From Arthrobacter beigongshangensis (GTDB lineage: Bacteria > Bacillota > Bacilli > Bacillales_A > Planococcaceae): a stretch of 64,000 nt of DNA. The position numbers and the translations under genes were made by a program. Positions 9,255 through 18,216 of the stretch are shown one piece after another; position 1 is the stretch's first letter, and each line of letters begins with the position of its first letter. The DNA lies in the NCBI RefSeq assembly GCF_016820585.1, contig NZ_JADHDX010000001.1, positions 752,683 to 816,682 of the forward strand, given 5' to 3'. Below the pieces are notes generated by a model. The model saw only the letters and a program-made list of their open reading frames with translations, searched no databases and was not told where the DNA came from.

Positions 9255-11297
9255 GTGCATTTTATTAAGCCGTCAGAACATCTGATTGAATTACAGGGAG
9301 AGTATTCATATCCAATCATATTTTTATCCATTCTTATTGCTTGTGTTGCCTCTTATACAGCATTGTCCATGAACAAGCGAGCCCAGCAACGTAGTTTTTT
9401 TCATCGGAATTTTTGGCTTTCATTAGCATCGATTGCAATGGGATTTGGCATTTGGTCTATGCATTTTGTCGGTATGAGTGCATTCTCATTGCCTGTAAGT
9501 ATGCATTACGATCGATTGCTAACGATTATTTCTGTTTTTCCTGCAATGTTTGCATCTTTTTTAGCCTTTTACATAGCCAACCGCCCAAAGAAATTATTTT
9601 GGTCTTACGGCATTGCAAGTGTGGTAATGGGGATCGGTATTTCAACGATGCATTATGTTGGGATGGCCGCTATGAAAATGGAGGCGCTACATGTTTATAA
9701 TGCTTGGTTATTTACGGCATCCATTTTAATAGCCATCGTCGTATCCTTTATCGCGTTATACGTATTTTCAACGCTACAACGATATATGGAAAATCATTTT
9801 ATTCAGCTAATGACAGCGATTATACTTGGCCTGGCTGTTTCAAGTATGCATTACACAGGAATGATTGCTATGTCATTCTATGTTTCACCTGACCATTCCC
9901 ATACATCGACAGCTGCACATGAAGTACAAATGTCGTTTATTGTTATTAGTGTAACAATCGGAATGGCTTTGTTACTTAGTCTATTGCTACTATCTAGTTT
10001 GTTAGATCGTTATGTAAAATACCGTACGAATCATTTTGATATGCTAACAAGATTACCGAATCGTCGTCAATTTGAAAAGAAGCTCAGTCATTCTTCAGTT
10101 AAACAAACATTAGCTATTTGGCATTTTCATGATATGGAAAAAATTAACCGAGAGAATGGCTATCTTTATGGAGATGGGGTTCTACAATCTATTTCAGAGA
10201 TTATGGTTAATTTTAATCCACCCCAGACTGATTTATATCGAATTGAAGGAAATCGTTTTGCCTTTCTAGGATGGGGAACTGAAAGTGAGACGATGTTTAA
10301 AGCGTCCATGGAAAAAATAGCCCAAATGCTTCGGGATTCCACCGTCTTTCAAGAAAAAGAAATTGTGCTACAGGCTGTTTGTGCTTGGTTGCCGGCTAGT
10401 CAACAAAACGACGCTACAAAGACCTATTCAAACGTACTTGCTGTATTGAACTCCCCGTCACTTCAATACAAGTTTGAAATTATTTTGTATAATCCAGCAG
10501 TCCATACATATACATTTGAACGCGAAATAGCGAGTGATGTAGAGCGGGCGATGGCAGAAGATGAGCTGTATCTTGTGTTTCAACCTAAAATCAATAGCAA
10601 AACGCGTGAAATAGCAGGTGTTGAAACGCTGTTGCGTTGGAAGCATCCGACCTATGGTGTACTTTCTCCGGCTGTGTTTATCCCTATTTTGGAAGCTAAC
10701 AATCAAATGCTAGACGTCACAGATTGGGTCATCGAGCGAGCCTGTCGGCAATTAGCGCAGTGGCGTCACGCAGGAGAGGGAATTGAACATGTGGCCGTGA
10801 ATATTCCGGGTCAGTATGTGACGTCTTCGCGTCTATTGAAAGTGCTTAAACAGACCGTGACGCATTACGGACTAGAGCCCGAGCTACTCGAACTGGAAAT
10901 TACTGAAACGAGCTTTGTCCGATCCATTGATGAGGCGATAAGAGCCGTGCGTGTTTTCAGACAAGAAGGCTTCTCTGTTGCACTTGATGATTTTGGAACG
11001 GGTGTATCATCATTATCCTACTTAAAGCAAATGCCCATATCGACGATGAAAATAGATAAGTCCTTTGTCGATGAAGTCCCAATGTCAGAAAAAGACTCGG
11101 CGATTATTCAAGCAATTATCGCACTAGGAGACTCGTTGAATTTATCCATCGTTTTTGAGGGAGTCGAAACAGAAGAGCAAGTCCAGTTCTTAGCATCTAC
11201 ATGTGAACAGCCAATTATTCAAGGCTATTACTTTGCCAAGCCGATGATTGCATCAGAGCTCATTGCGTGGGCACGAACGTTTCGACAGTCAGTATGA
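9255..11297 (+). CDS. MHYT sensor - degenerate GGDEF - EAL cyclic-di-GMP phosphodiesterase
   Basis: About 680 residues. The N-terminus has seven membrane segments with three MHYT-type motifs (WSMHFVGMSAF, TMHYVGMAAMK, SMHYTGMIAMS), thought to bind copper and sense oxygen, CO or NO. A diguanylate-cyclase domain follows that lacks the GGDEF signature (EGNRFAF stands there), so it should be inactive. The C-terminal EAL domain keeps the key residues: ETLLRW, LEITET, ALDDFGTG, KIDKSF, FEGVET and IQGYYFAKP, so c-di-GMP hydrolysis is likely. I prefer the GTG at 9255, since AAGGGGTG sits 7 nt before it; GTG at 9246 overlaps that site. Confidence 0.9.
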   Translation: MHFIKPSEHLIELQGEYSYPIIFLSILIACVASYTALSMNKRAQQRSFFHRNFWLSLASIAMGFGIWSMHFVGMSAFSLPVSMHYDRLLTIISVFPAMFASFLAFYIANRPKKLFWSYGIASVVMGIGISTMHYVGMAAMKMEALHVYNAWLFTASILIAIVVSFIALYVFSTLQRYMENHFIQLMTAIILGLAVSSMHYTGMIAMSFYVSPDHSHTSTAAHEVQMSFIVISVTIGMALLLSLLLLSSLLDRYVKYRTNHFDMLTRLPNRRQFEKKLSHSSVKQTLAIWHFHDMEKINRENGYLYGDGVLQSISEIMVNFNPPQTDLYRIEGNRFAFLGWGTESETMFKASMEKIAQMLRDSTVFQEKEIVLQAVCAWLPASQQNDATKTYSNVLAVLNSPSLQYKFEIILYNPAVHTYTFEREIASDVERAMAEDELYLVFQPKINSKTREIAGVETLLRWKHPTYGVLSPAVFIPILEANNQMLDVTDWVIERACRQLAQWRHAGEGIEHVAVNIPGQYVTSSRLLKVLKQTVTHYGLEPELLELEITETSFVRSIDEAIRAVRVFRQEGFSVALDDFGTGVSSLSYLKQMPISTMKIDKSFVDEVPMSEKDSAIIQAIIALGDSLNLSIVFEGVETEEQVQFLASTCEQPIIQGYYFAKPMIASELIAWARTFRQSV

Positions 11298-11308
11298 TTC
11301 ATAGGATG

Positions 11309-11349
11309 AGCCTTTCAACAACTTAAAAATTGTTGAGGGGCTTTTTTTT
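11309..11349 (+). terminator. Terminator after the MHYT-EAL gene
   Basis: AGCCTTTCAACAA pairs with TTGTTGAGGGGCT (one G-T style wobble) followed by eight T. It lies before the patatin gene and argues against translation starts inside it. Confidence 0.85.
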
Positions 11350-11413
11350 AGTTCTACAATGCGCCCTTAGCTCTTACAGTGTAACAACACCAAGAAAAGG
11401 GAGAGGTTCAACG

Positions 11414-12292
11414 TTGTTAATAGATGGAGTGTTTTCAGGAGGAGGTTTGAAAGGTTTTGCATTAGTCGGGGCGTATAAGGTGTTGGAGGAGCAGGGCTAT
11501 CGCTTTCAACGAGTAGCCGGCACGAGTGCGGGTGCGATTATTGCTTGTTTTATTGCAGCTGGCTATTCCGCGAATGAAATGGAAGAGCTGTTAGATGAAT
11601 TGGATATGATGTCCCTATTAGATCCGCGGAAAACCGTGTTGCCGTTTCCCCTTATGAAGTGGATTGGTCTGTATTGGCGGCTCGGTTTATATCAAGGAAA
11701 AGCATTGGAGAACTGGTTTTTAGAAAAATTGGCGGCGAAAGGTGTTTATACTTTTGCGGATGTGGCGCCAGGCTCGCTAAAGCTCATTGCATCCGATTTG
11801 ACGAATGGGAAAATGCTAGTATTACCAGATGATTTGAACCGTTACGGTATCGCAGCAGACAGCTTTCCGATTGCACGAGCATTACGGATGAGCTGTGGCA
11901 TTCCATTTTTCTTCGAACCTGTCAAATTGGAAGTCGGCTCGGGCGATACGATTGTTGTCGATGGCGGTGTATTAAGCAATTTTCCGATGTGGATATTTGA
12001 CGATGACAAAGGAAAAAAGCAGCGTCCTGTCCTCGGCCTAAAGCTTAGCCATAGCCAGGAAGAACAGCAAGGCTATCCAATTCACAACGCCTTACAGTTA
12101 TTCGAAGCTCTATTTACAACTATGAAAAATGCCCATGATGAACGTTATATTTCGCGCAAGCACGAGAAGGATATTATTTTTATCCCAGTAGATGGCTTTA
12201 GTGCAACGCAGTTTGATCTGGATGAAGGGGCGAAAGAGGAGCTTATGGAAATTGGTCGAAGTCGTACAACTCAGTTTTTGAAAATGTGGTAA
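11414..12292 (+). CDS. Patatin-like phospholipase
   Basis: Roughly 292 residues with the full patatin signature: oxyanion segment SGGGLKGFA near the N-terminus, nucleophile GTSAGA, and the catalytic Asp in VVDGGVLSNFPMW. It acts as a Ser-Asp dyad lipid acyl hydrolase, and its bacterial relatives (YlbK/RssA type) are cytoplasmic or membrane associated. The frame is open from 11330, but that stretch lies in a terminator; TTG at 11414 follows GGGAGAGG at a good distance and starts directly before the conserved domain. It is monocistronic and followed by its own terminator. Confidence 0.88.
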   Translation: MLIDGVFSGGGLKGFALVGAYKVLEEQGYRFQRVAGTSAGAIIACFIAAGYSANEMEELLDELDMMSLLDPRKTVLPFPLMKWIGLYWRLGLYQGKALENWFLEKLAAKGVYTFADVAPGSLKLIASDLTNGKMLVLPDDLNRYGIAADSFPIARALRMSCGIPFFFEPVKLEVGSGDTIVVDGGVLSNFPMWIFDDDKGKKQRPVLGLKLSHSQEEQQGYPIHNALQLFEALFTTMKNAHDERYISRKHEKDIIFIPVDGFSATQFDLDEGAKEELMEIGRSRTTQFLKMW

Positions 12293-12298
12293 AGCGAG

Positions 12299-12326
12299 GG
12301 CTCTGAATCTAATTCAGGGCTTTTTT
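12299..12326 (+). terminator. Terminator after the patatin gene
   Basis: GCTCTGAAT and ATTCAGGGC (one G-U pair) form a stem followed by six T. Confidence 0.75.
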
Positions 12327-12339
12327 GATGGGGAGAAAT

Positions 12340-12536
12340 CGGGTGGAGTATACGAGTTTGCTGAAAAGGTAGTCGAGTTTTAGCGGGGTATACGAGTTTT
12401 CCGGAAAGGTATACGAGTTTCGCGTCGGTGTATCCCAGTTTGCAAAAAAGGTAGTCGAGTTTTAGCAGGGTATACGAGTTTTCCGGAAAGGTATATGAGT
12501 TTCGCATCGGTGTATCCCAGTTTCTCATAAAGGCAT
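12340..12536. repeat. Tandem repeat: two 82-bp units built from 20-21-bp subunits
   Basis: Two adjacent 82-bp units (12357-12438 and 12439-12520) differ at few positions. Each contains four related 20-21-bp subunits with the core GTATACGAGTTT or GTAGTCGAGTTT, and the pattern extends at both edges to about nine subunits. The subunit length equals two helical turns, so the GAGTTT cores all face the same side of DNA. The reverse strand is open as a low-complexity 91-codon frame without a ribosome binding site, which I take as a by-product of the repeat. Confidence 0.85.
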
Positions 12537-12641
12537 CATCAGTCACTGGGTTTTATTGGTGGAAAGTCCTTATATTCGCCTACCAAAATACTGGGTTTAT
12601 CATTTATACTAAAGTTATCCCTTAGAAGGAGTTGAGTAGGC

Positions 12642-14333
12642 TTGAAGTTTGCAACAAAGATTGTCATTCTAGTCCTCTTAGTCATGGGAACGGTAGCAAG
12701 TATCGGCTTGTATACAGTTAATACGAACAAAGGAATCGCCATTTCGTTTGCCGAGCTTGAAAAAACGATTCAGGCTGAACAAAATCAGGAAATGTCATTG
12801 AAAGAAACAGCTAACGGCTCATTGTACTTGCAGACGGCAGATGCACTTTATGTGACACAGGTTCGCCCGCAAAGTCAGCTAGTCGAGCAATTAGTTGAAA
12901 AATATAATTTATCCTATCAATATGCTAATCAAAATCGTTTCAATGGTTTGTTTATTGGTGGATTACTCATAGTATCACTCGTTACATTATTCGTCTTACA
13001 CAAAAAGGGTAAAATTGGCATTGGCGCTTCTGCGATGAAAAACAGTGCAGCCAAAGCAACGCCATTACCAGACATTACCTTACAACATATCGGTGGGCTT
13101 CCGCTTGAAATGAAAGAAGAGATTCATCAAACCTTATCCATCATCAAAAATCCGAAACAATCGGAACAGCTGGGCATCACGTCGCCGAAGGGCCTCCTCT
13201 TATATGGACCGCCGGGCACGGGGAAAACATTACTTGCGCAAGCGATAGCACGCGAAATTGGTGCTACCTTTTATTCATCGAGTGGCGCAGCTTTTACCGA
13301 GTTATTTGTCGGTGTGGGTGCTTCACGTGTGCGCACGCTATTTGAAAATGCCAGAAAGCAAAAACCAGCTGTCATTTTTATTGATGAAGTAGATGCACTT
13401 GCAGGGAAGCGGAAAACGCATGGCGGGGAAGAAACAGAAAAAACGTTAACAGAATTGCTTGTTCAATTGGATGGCGGCAATAATAATGATGGTGTGCTTT
13501 TCATTGCAGCAACAAACCGTAAGGATATGTTGGACGAGGCTTTCCTTCGCCCAGGGCGTATCGATTATTCATTCCAAGTTCCATTGCCAGATGCGGCAGG
13601 CAGGAGAGAGATTATCGACATTCATACGACAGGCAAGCTGTTAGCGGATAATGTAGCTGCTTCCTTAGACGGCTTGGCGGATAGTACAGCAGGTTTTTCT
13701 GGTGCTGAGCTTAGTTCACTATTTGAAACGGCGAGTAGAAGGGCAATGCGTGATGGACGTCAGCAAATTGATAAAAGCGACCTAGATTTTGCGATTGATC
13801 GTACCATTTTAGGTAGCACATCACGTACATTGAATGATACCGAAACGAAGCGGAGAGTAGCCATTCATGAAACGGGTCATGCACTCATCGCGGCAATTAC
13901 GAAGCCGGGTTCAGTACGGAAGGCGACGATTATTCCACGTGGACAAGCGCTTGGCTATGTAGCACCGTTTCAAAAAGAGCTTCATTTATCGACCTATAGC
14001 GAATTGCTCGACCAAGTGAGCATGATTTTGGCGGGGGGAGTAGCAGAGCGTATGTATCTTGGTGAACACAGTATTGGCGTTGGTGGAGACGTCCAGCAGG
14101 CCAAGGAAATCATCGAAAGAATGGTCGACACTGGTTTACTCGAAAACGGCTTTACACTTACGTTCAATGAAGGACAAAAAGAGTCGAAGATGCAAACGAT
14201 TTTTGACAAAGCCCTTCATCAAACAGAAAGTCTTATTCAACAATACGCTACTGAATTTGATGAGCTAGTGGACTTGTTAATAAAGAAGGAAACACTCGAT
14301 GGTTCAGAAATTCAGGACATCGTCACAAGGTAA
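12642..14333 (+). CDS. FtsH-like membrane AAA+ metalloprotease (short second FtsH)
   Basis: 563 residues: membrane segment at about 5-24, extracytoplasmic part to about 100, second membrane segment about 101-119, AAA+ module with Walker A GPPGTGKT (189-196), Walker B VIFIDEVDA (about 244-252), SRH region RPGRID, and an M41 peptidase with HETGH zinc site (409-413) and a later acidic ligand in GVGGDVQQA. FtsH degrades misfolded membrane and regulatory proteins. This one is about 80-100 residues shorter than housekeeping FtsH, which sits elsewhere (near tilS-hpt) in Bacillales, so it is probably a paralogue. The start is TTG after GAAGGAG. Confidence 0.9.
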   Translation: MKFATKIVILVLLVMGTVASIGLYTVNTNKGIAISFAELEKTIQAEQNQEMSLKETANGSLYLQTADALYVTQVRPQSQLVEQLVEKYNLSYQYANQNRFNGLFIGGLLIVSLVTLFVLHKKGKIGIGASAMKNSAAKATPLPDITLQHIGGLPLEMKEEIHQTLSIIKNPKQSEQLGITSPKGLLLYGPPGTGKTLLAQAIAREIGATFYSSSGAAFTELFVGVGASRVRTLFENARKQKPAVIFIDEVDALAGKRKTHGGEETEKTLTELLVQLDGGNNNDGVLFIAATNRKDMLDEAFLRPGRIDYSFQVPLPDAAGRREIIDIHTTGKLLADNVAASLDGLADSTAGFSGAELSSLFETASRRAMRDGRQQIDKSDLDFAIDRTILGSTSRTLNDTETKRRVAIHETGHALIAAITKPGSVRKATIIPRGQALGYVAPFQKELHLSTYSELLDQVSMILAGGVAERMYLGEHSIGVGGDVQQAKEIIERMVDTGLLENGFTLTFNEGQKESKMQTIFDKALHQTESLIQQYATEFDELVDLLIKKETLDGSEIQDIVTR

Positions 14334-14337
14334 CGAA

Positions 14338-14385
14338 AAAGCGGCTTGTTCCTCCAAATGGAGATGAACAAGCTGCTTTATTATT
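14338..14385. terminator. Bidirectional terminator after the FtsH-like gene
   Basis: AAAGCGGCTTGTTC (14338-14351) pairs with GAACAAGCTGCTTT (14366-14379), with A/T-rich flanks on both sides. It separates the two converging genes. Confidence 0.85.
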
Positions 14386-14390
14386 TCCAT

Positions 14391-14597
14391 TTATAGGAAC
14401 CAGACAATTGCGGCCAGTCCCAAGAAAGCAAAACCGATGATGCCACTGTATAAACCAATTCTTACTCTGGCATTACGATGTTCCTTCGTTTCTGAATGGA
14501 AGTTTGCTCTTTGCTCAGGCCCATTTATCCATGCGCCAAGGGTCAAACCTGAAATGGCAATGAAAATCACACCAATAATCATAAAGACGTTGAACAT
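14391..14597 (-). CDS. Small membrane protein, 68 residues, unknown function
   Basis: Two hydrophobic segments (residues about 4-24 and 49-67) flank a short polar loop rich in charged residues (PEQRANFHSETKEHRNARVR). GAGGGAG lies at the proper distance before the ATG, and the gene is followed by the shared terminator, so it looks real. I do not recognise a defined family with certainty. It is not obviously coupled to the ABC transporter operon that ends downstream. Confidence 0.7.
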   Translation of the reverse strand: MFNVFMIIGVIFIAISGLTLGAWINGPEQRANFHSETKEHRNARVRIGLYSGIIGFAFLGLAAIVWFL

Positions 14598-14661
14598 GTG
14601 TGAACACTCCCTCTCTAAGATACCGTGTAATAACCATACAGTTTAGTGGAAAGTCAAAACA

Positions 14662-15384
14662 TCACAATATTTTCTCTAAAAAGTCCTGTGCTCGTTTACT
14701 TTTCGGTGATGAAAAGAATTCGGCAGGGGGGGCGTCTTCTACGAGTTGACCATCGTCTAAAAATAACACACGATCTGCTACTTCTCTTGCAAAGCCCATT
14801 TCATGTGTGACAATTGCCATTGTCATACCCGTGAGTGCCAAGGACTTAATGACTTCAAGCACTTCCTTCACCATTTCAGGGTCAAGAGCGGACGTTGGTT
14901 CATCGAATAACATCATTTCAGGAGACATTGCTAACGCTCGGGCAATGGCGACACGTTGCTTTTGTCCGCCAGATAATCGGACAGGATGCTCATGCTCTTT
15001 GTCTAATAGCCCAACCTTTTGCAATAATTCGCGACCTTGCTTTTCTGCGTCACCTTTAGACATGGATTTCACCATCATGGGCGCATACGTAATGTTTTCA
15101 AGCACTGTTTTATGAGGAAATAGATTGAACTGTTGAAATACCATACCAACTTGTTGCCTTACCTTCATAATATTGGTTTTTGGATTTGTAACTTCGTTAT
15201 CATGCACCCAAATTTGACCACCAGTAGGCGTTTCTAATAAATTAATGCAGCGAAGAAAAGTAGATTTACCAGAGCCGGAAGGTCCGATGATGGCAATGAT
15301 TTCACCTTTTTCAATCGTAGTTGAAATCCCTTTTAACACATCATTTTTCCCGAAGCTTTTGCGAAGGTCTTGGATTTTAATCAC
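14662..15384 (-). CDS. Polar amino acid ABC transporter, ATP-binding protein
   Basis: 240 residues with Walker [11 protein letters not shown]-loop [12 protein letters not shown], signature [15 protein letters not shown], Walker [15 protein letters not shown] and switch His in VTHEMGFA, all of the GlnQ/HisP class. It powers amino acid uptake with the permease and binding protein encoded just upstream; its start overlaps the permease stop. It is the last gene of a leftward operon that starts with the TyrR-like regulator and the aminotransferase. Confidence 0.95.
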   Translation of the reverse strand: MIKIQDLRKSFGKNDVLKGISTTIEKGEIIAIIGPSGSGKSTFLRCINLLETPTGGQIWVHDNEVTNPKTNIMKVRQQVGMVFQQFNLFPHKTVLENITYAPMMVKSMSKGDAEKQGRELLQKVGLLDKEHEHPVRLSGGQKQRVAIARALAMSPEMMLFDEPTSALDPEMVKEVLEVIKSLALTGMTMAIVTHEMGFAREVADRVLFLDDGQLVEDAPPAEFFSSPKSKRAQDFLEKIL

Positions 15385-16036
15385 TTCTTCTCATCCTCCT
15401 TTCAATCGCTTTGCCGAGTAGTGTCAATACCATTACCATGACGTAGTAAATCACACCCGCGAAGATGAGCGATTCAAAATAGCGATAAGTGTTGCCACCG
15501 ACGATATACGATCTCCTCATAATATCCGTGACTCCGATGACTGTCACGATAGCAGATTCTTTCGTCAATGTGATGAATTCATTCATTAAAGCAGGTAAAA
15601 TATTTTTTAATGCTTGCGGTAAAATGATATCCTTCATCATATTTTTATAGGGGATACCAAGTGCCTTAGAAGCCTCCAACTGGCCTCGATCAACAGCTAA
15701 AATACCTGCCCGAATAATTTCTGAAATATAAGCTCCAGAATTGAATCCAAAGGCCAAAACGGCTGCGGTGTAGGCACTTACTTTAATATCAAAAAGCTGT
15801 GGGGTACCATAATAAATTAATAGAAGCTGAAGAATTAAAGGTGTTCCGCGGAAGACTGACGTATAAATATCAGCAAACCAAGTTAATGTTTTAATTCGTC
15901 CGATTTTACATAATGCGAGTAGAATACCGATGGCAAAACCTATAAGTGCGGCTAGACCAACAATTTTTAAGGTGACCCCGATACCTTGTAAAATATAAGG
16001 TATCGAGGGAATAATTTGGGTAAAGTCTAAATTCAT
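15377..16036 (-). CDS. Polar amino acid ABC transporter, permease
   Basis: 219 residues with several membrane segments and the inner-membrane permease EAA-type loop ([20 protein letters not shown]), plus [10 protein letters not shown] near the second segment that is typical of HisMQ-family permeases. It probably forms a homodimer, as no second permease gene is present. It lies between the binding protein and the ATPase. Confidence 0.94.
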   Translation of the reverse strand: MNLDFTQIIPSIPYILQGIGVTLKIVGLAALIGFAIGILLALCKIGRIKTLTWFADIYTSVFRGTPLILQLLLIYYGTPQLFDIKVSAYTAAVLAFGFNSGAYISEIIRAGILAVDRGQLEASKALGIPYKNMMKDIILPQALKNILPALMNEFITLTKESAIVTVIGVTDIMRRSYIVGGNTYRYFESLIFAGVIYYVMVMVLTLLGKAIERRMRRSD

Positions 16037-16065
16037 AGGTTATACCCCTCTCTTTCTCGAATGAA

Positions 16066-16860
16066 TTAGTTACTAAACCATTTGACAACTAATTTATCGA
16101 CTTCTCCTTTGTCTTGTAGCTCTTTTAAGACGCGGTCGAATTCAGCCGTTAAAGGACTGCCTTTTTGGAAGGCAATGGATAAGCCTAATTTATGTTCCTC
16201 TGGTAGTTCAAAGCTTGCAAGGTCTTGATTTGCCTCAATATAACCATTTGCTACAACATCCGCCACTACAATTGCGTCAAGATGTCCAGAACGGATTTCT
16301 TGGAATAAATCTGGAACGCGGTCACGACTTTCAACTGTATAACCATATTGCTCTTCCAGTGATTTTGCCCCTTTTTCCTGAACAGAAGCCGTTTGTGCCC
16401 CAACTTTTTTTCCGTCAAGGTCGTCAGCGGTCGTAATATCGCTATCTTTCATCGTGATGACTAAGTTTGTAGCCGTAAAATAAGGTGCTGAGAAATCAAT
16501 GACTTTCTTACGTTCTTCATTATTACCGTCCATACCTGCAATGACAAAATCAATGCTCTTTGCTTGTAGGGCAGGGATTAAACCGTTAAAGTCCATATCT
16601 TCAATTTCTAGCTCATAGCCTAGCTCTTTGGCAATCATCGTTGCTAAATCAATATCAAAACCGATGATTTCATCGCTGACTGCTGTATCGACATATTCAA
16701 AAGGCGGGTAATCAGCAGAAGTAGCTATTTTAAGTGTCTTTGTTTCGGGTGCATCCGAAGATCCCGTTTTTTCGTCGCTATCTTGCTCTGTTGCTCCACA
16801 TGCTGCAAGTACACTCATCACAAGGACGAATAGCATTGCAATTCCTGACCATTTTTTCAT
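16066..16860 (-). CDS. Polar amino acid ABC transporter, substrate-binding lipoprotein
   Basis: About 264 residues. An N-terminal lipoprotein signal ends in VLAACG, so the mature protein is lipid anchored outside the membrane. The solute-binding family 3 fold follows: ATSADYPPFEYVD, GFDIDLATMIAKELGYELE, IAGMDGNNEERKKVIDFSAP, and GAQTASVQEKGAK. The start is one of two tandem ATG codons at 16863 or 16860; GGAGAG sits 7 nt before the second. An ATG further upstream (16914) overlaps the aminotransferase and would hide the signal peptide. The ligand is unknown; the operon context suggests an amine or amino acid that the aminotransferase consumes. Confidence 0.93.
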   Translation of the reverse strand: MKKWSGIAMLFVLVMSVLAACGATEQDSDEKTGSSDAPETKTLKIATSADYPPFEYVDTAVSDEIIGFDIDLATMIAKELGYELEIEDMDFNGLIPALQAKSIDFVIAGMDGNNEERKKVIDFSAPYFTATNLVITMKDSDITTADDLDGKKVGAQTASVQEKGAKSLEEQYGYTVESRDRVPDLFQEIRSGHLDAIVVADVVANGYIEANQDLASFELPEEHKLGLSIAFQKGSPLTAEFDRVLKELQDKGEVDKLVVKWFSN

Positions 16861-16885
16861 CATAAATCTCTCCATTTCTAATTTG

Positions 16886-18205
16886 TTATTTGCTAAACTC
16901 GGTAAGTACTTCATCTAACACTGCTAAACCATCATCAATTTGTTCTTTCGTTATTGTGAGCGGTGGAATCATTCGGATGACTTCACCGGAATTACCGCAT
17001 AAGTAGAACAGTACGCCTTTTTGCAGACAGCCGTCGAGTACGGTCATAACGGCATTACCATCAGCTTCTCCTGTTTCGGGATTGCCAAGCTCTATGCCAA
17101 TCATGAGACCAACGCCTCTGACATCTCGAATAACAGGATGCCGTTGCTTCATGAGTAGTAATTGTTCCATTGCATAAGCACCAACAGCTGTTGCATTTGC
17201 TAATAACTGTTCTTCCTTCATCACTTCCAATGAAGCGAGGGCGGCGGAGCAAGCAATGGGATTGCCACCGAATGTAGTGCCATGTGAGCCAAGTGGCCAC
17301 TGATCCATGAGCTCCTTTGAAGCAACGGTTGCGCTTAATGGGAGCCCGGCAGCAATACCTTTGGCAATCGCCATAATATCAGGTTTGACATCGAATGTTT
17401 GTGCAGCAAACCAATTACCTGTCCGACCGAATCCTGTTTGAACTTCATCGAAAATAAGAAGAATGCCATGTCGATCACAAATTTCACGAATCTTTTTTAA
17501 CCACGCTTTTGGTGGAATGATGTATCCACCCTCGCCGAGAACGGGCTCGATAATTATGCAGGCCACTTCTTCAGGATCAACTTGATGATTAAAAAGTTTT
17601 TTGACATCCTGTTCAAGTTTTTCAGGGAAGAAAATTTCTGGATCAGCACCGGCAGGCAGATACTCTGGTAAAGCATAAGGCAGCTGATAGGCAAGCCAAG
17701 AGGGCTGCAAATGTTTCCGGTATTTACTTTTCGATGTCGTCACACTTAATGCACCAATGGAGCGTCCGTGGAAACAACCCGTAAACGAAACGACATAAGG
17801 ACGCTTAGTCGTGTATTTTGCAAGCTTTAAAGCACCCTCGATCGCTTCTGTTCCACTATTAGCAAAAAAGAAATTGTCGAGCTTAGGTGGTAAAATCGTT
17901 TGCAGTTCAGCTGCTAATTTTAAAATGGATTCGTAAATGATGACACCCGATGGACCATGTATGAGATGGTCTGCGCTGTCTTTTATCGCCTGAACGACTT
18001 TTGGGTGCCGATGACCAACGTTCTCGACGGCAATACCAGATGTGAAATCTAAGTATTGCTTACCATCAACTCCGTAGTAATAACATCCCTCAGCTTTGAC
18101 CACAGGTAGGTTTGGATGATCTTTTGCCATGCTCGGTGCGAGAAAATTTCCGATATGATTCACCATATGATGCCAATCTTGTTTTACTTCTAAATTTTGT
18201 TGCAC
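16886..18205 (-). CDS. Class III PLP aminotransferase (4-aminobutyrate aminotransferase-like)
   Basis: 439 residues with the class III pattern: [69 protein letters not shown] and the PLP lysine in [12 protein letters not shown]. Closest in layout to GabT/COG0160 enzymes, which move an omega-amino group to 2-oxoglutarate. It lies 11 nt after the TyrR-like regulator and just before the amino acid transporter, so the operon looks like an uptake and use pathway for one amine or amino acid. The exact substrate (GABA, ornithine-like or other) is not decidable here. Confidence 0.9.
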   Translation of the reverse strand: MQQNLEVKQDWHHMVNHIGNFLAPSMAKDHPNLPVVKAEGCYYYGVDGKQYLDFTSGIAVENVGHRHPKVVQAIKDSADHLIHGPSGVIIYESILKLAAELQTILPPKLDNFFFANSGTEAIEGALKLAKYTTKRPYVVSFTGCFHGRSIGALSVTTSKSKYRKHLQPSWLAYQLPYALPEYLPAGADPEIFFPEKLEQDVKKLFNHQVDPEEVACIIIEPVLGEGGYIIPPKAWLKKIREICDRHGILLIFDEVQTGFGRTGNWFAAQTFDVKPDIMAIAKGIAAGLPLSATVASKELMDQWPLGSHGTTFGGNPIACSAALASLEVMKEEQLLANATAVGAYAMEQLLLMKQRHPVIRDVRGVGLMIGIELGNPETGEADGNAVMTVLDGCLQKGVLFYLCGNSGEVIRMIPPLTITKEQIDDGLAVLDEVLTEFSK

Positions 18206-18216
18206 AATAGATCCTC

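Noticed and set aside
12357..12520. CRISPR array
   Set aside because: The repeats are contiguous with no unique spacers and no cas genes are present in the window.
12271..12546. 91-codon reverse frame across the tandem repeat
   Set aside because: Low-complexity repetitive peptide made by the repeat, no ribosome site, overlaps the patatin terminator.
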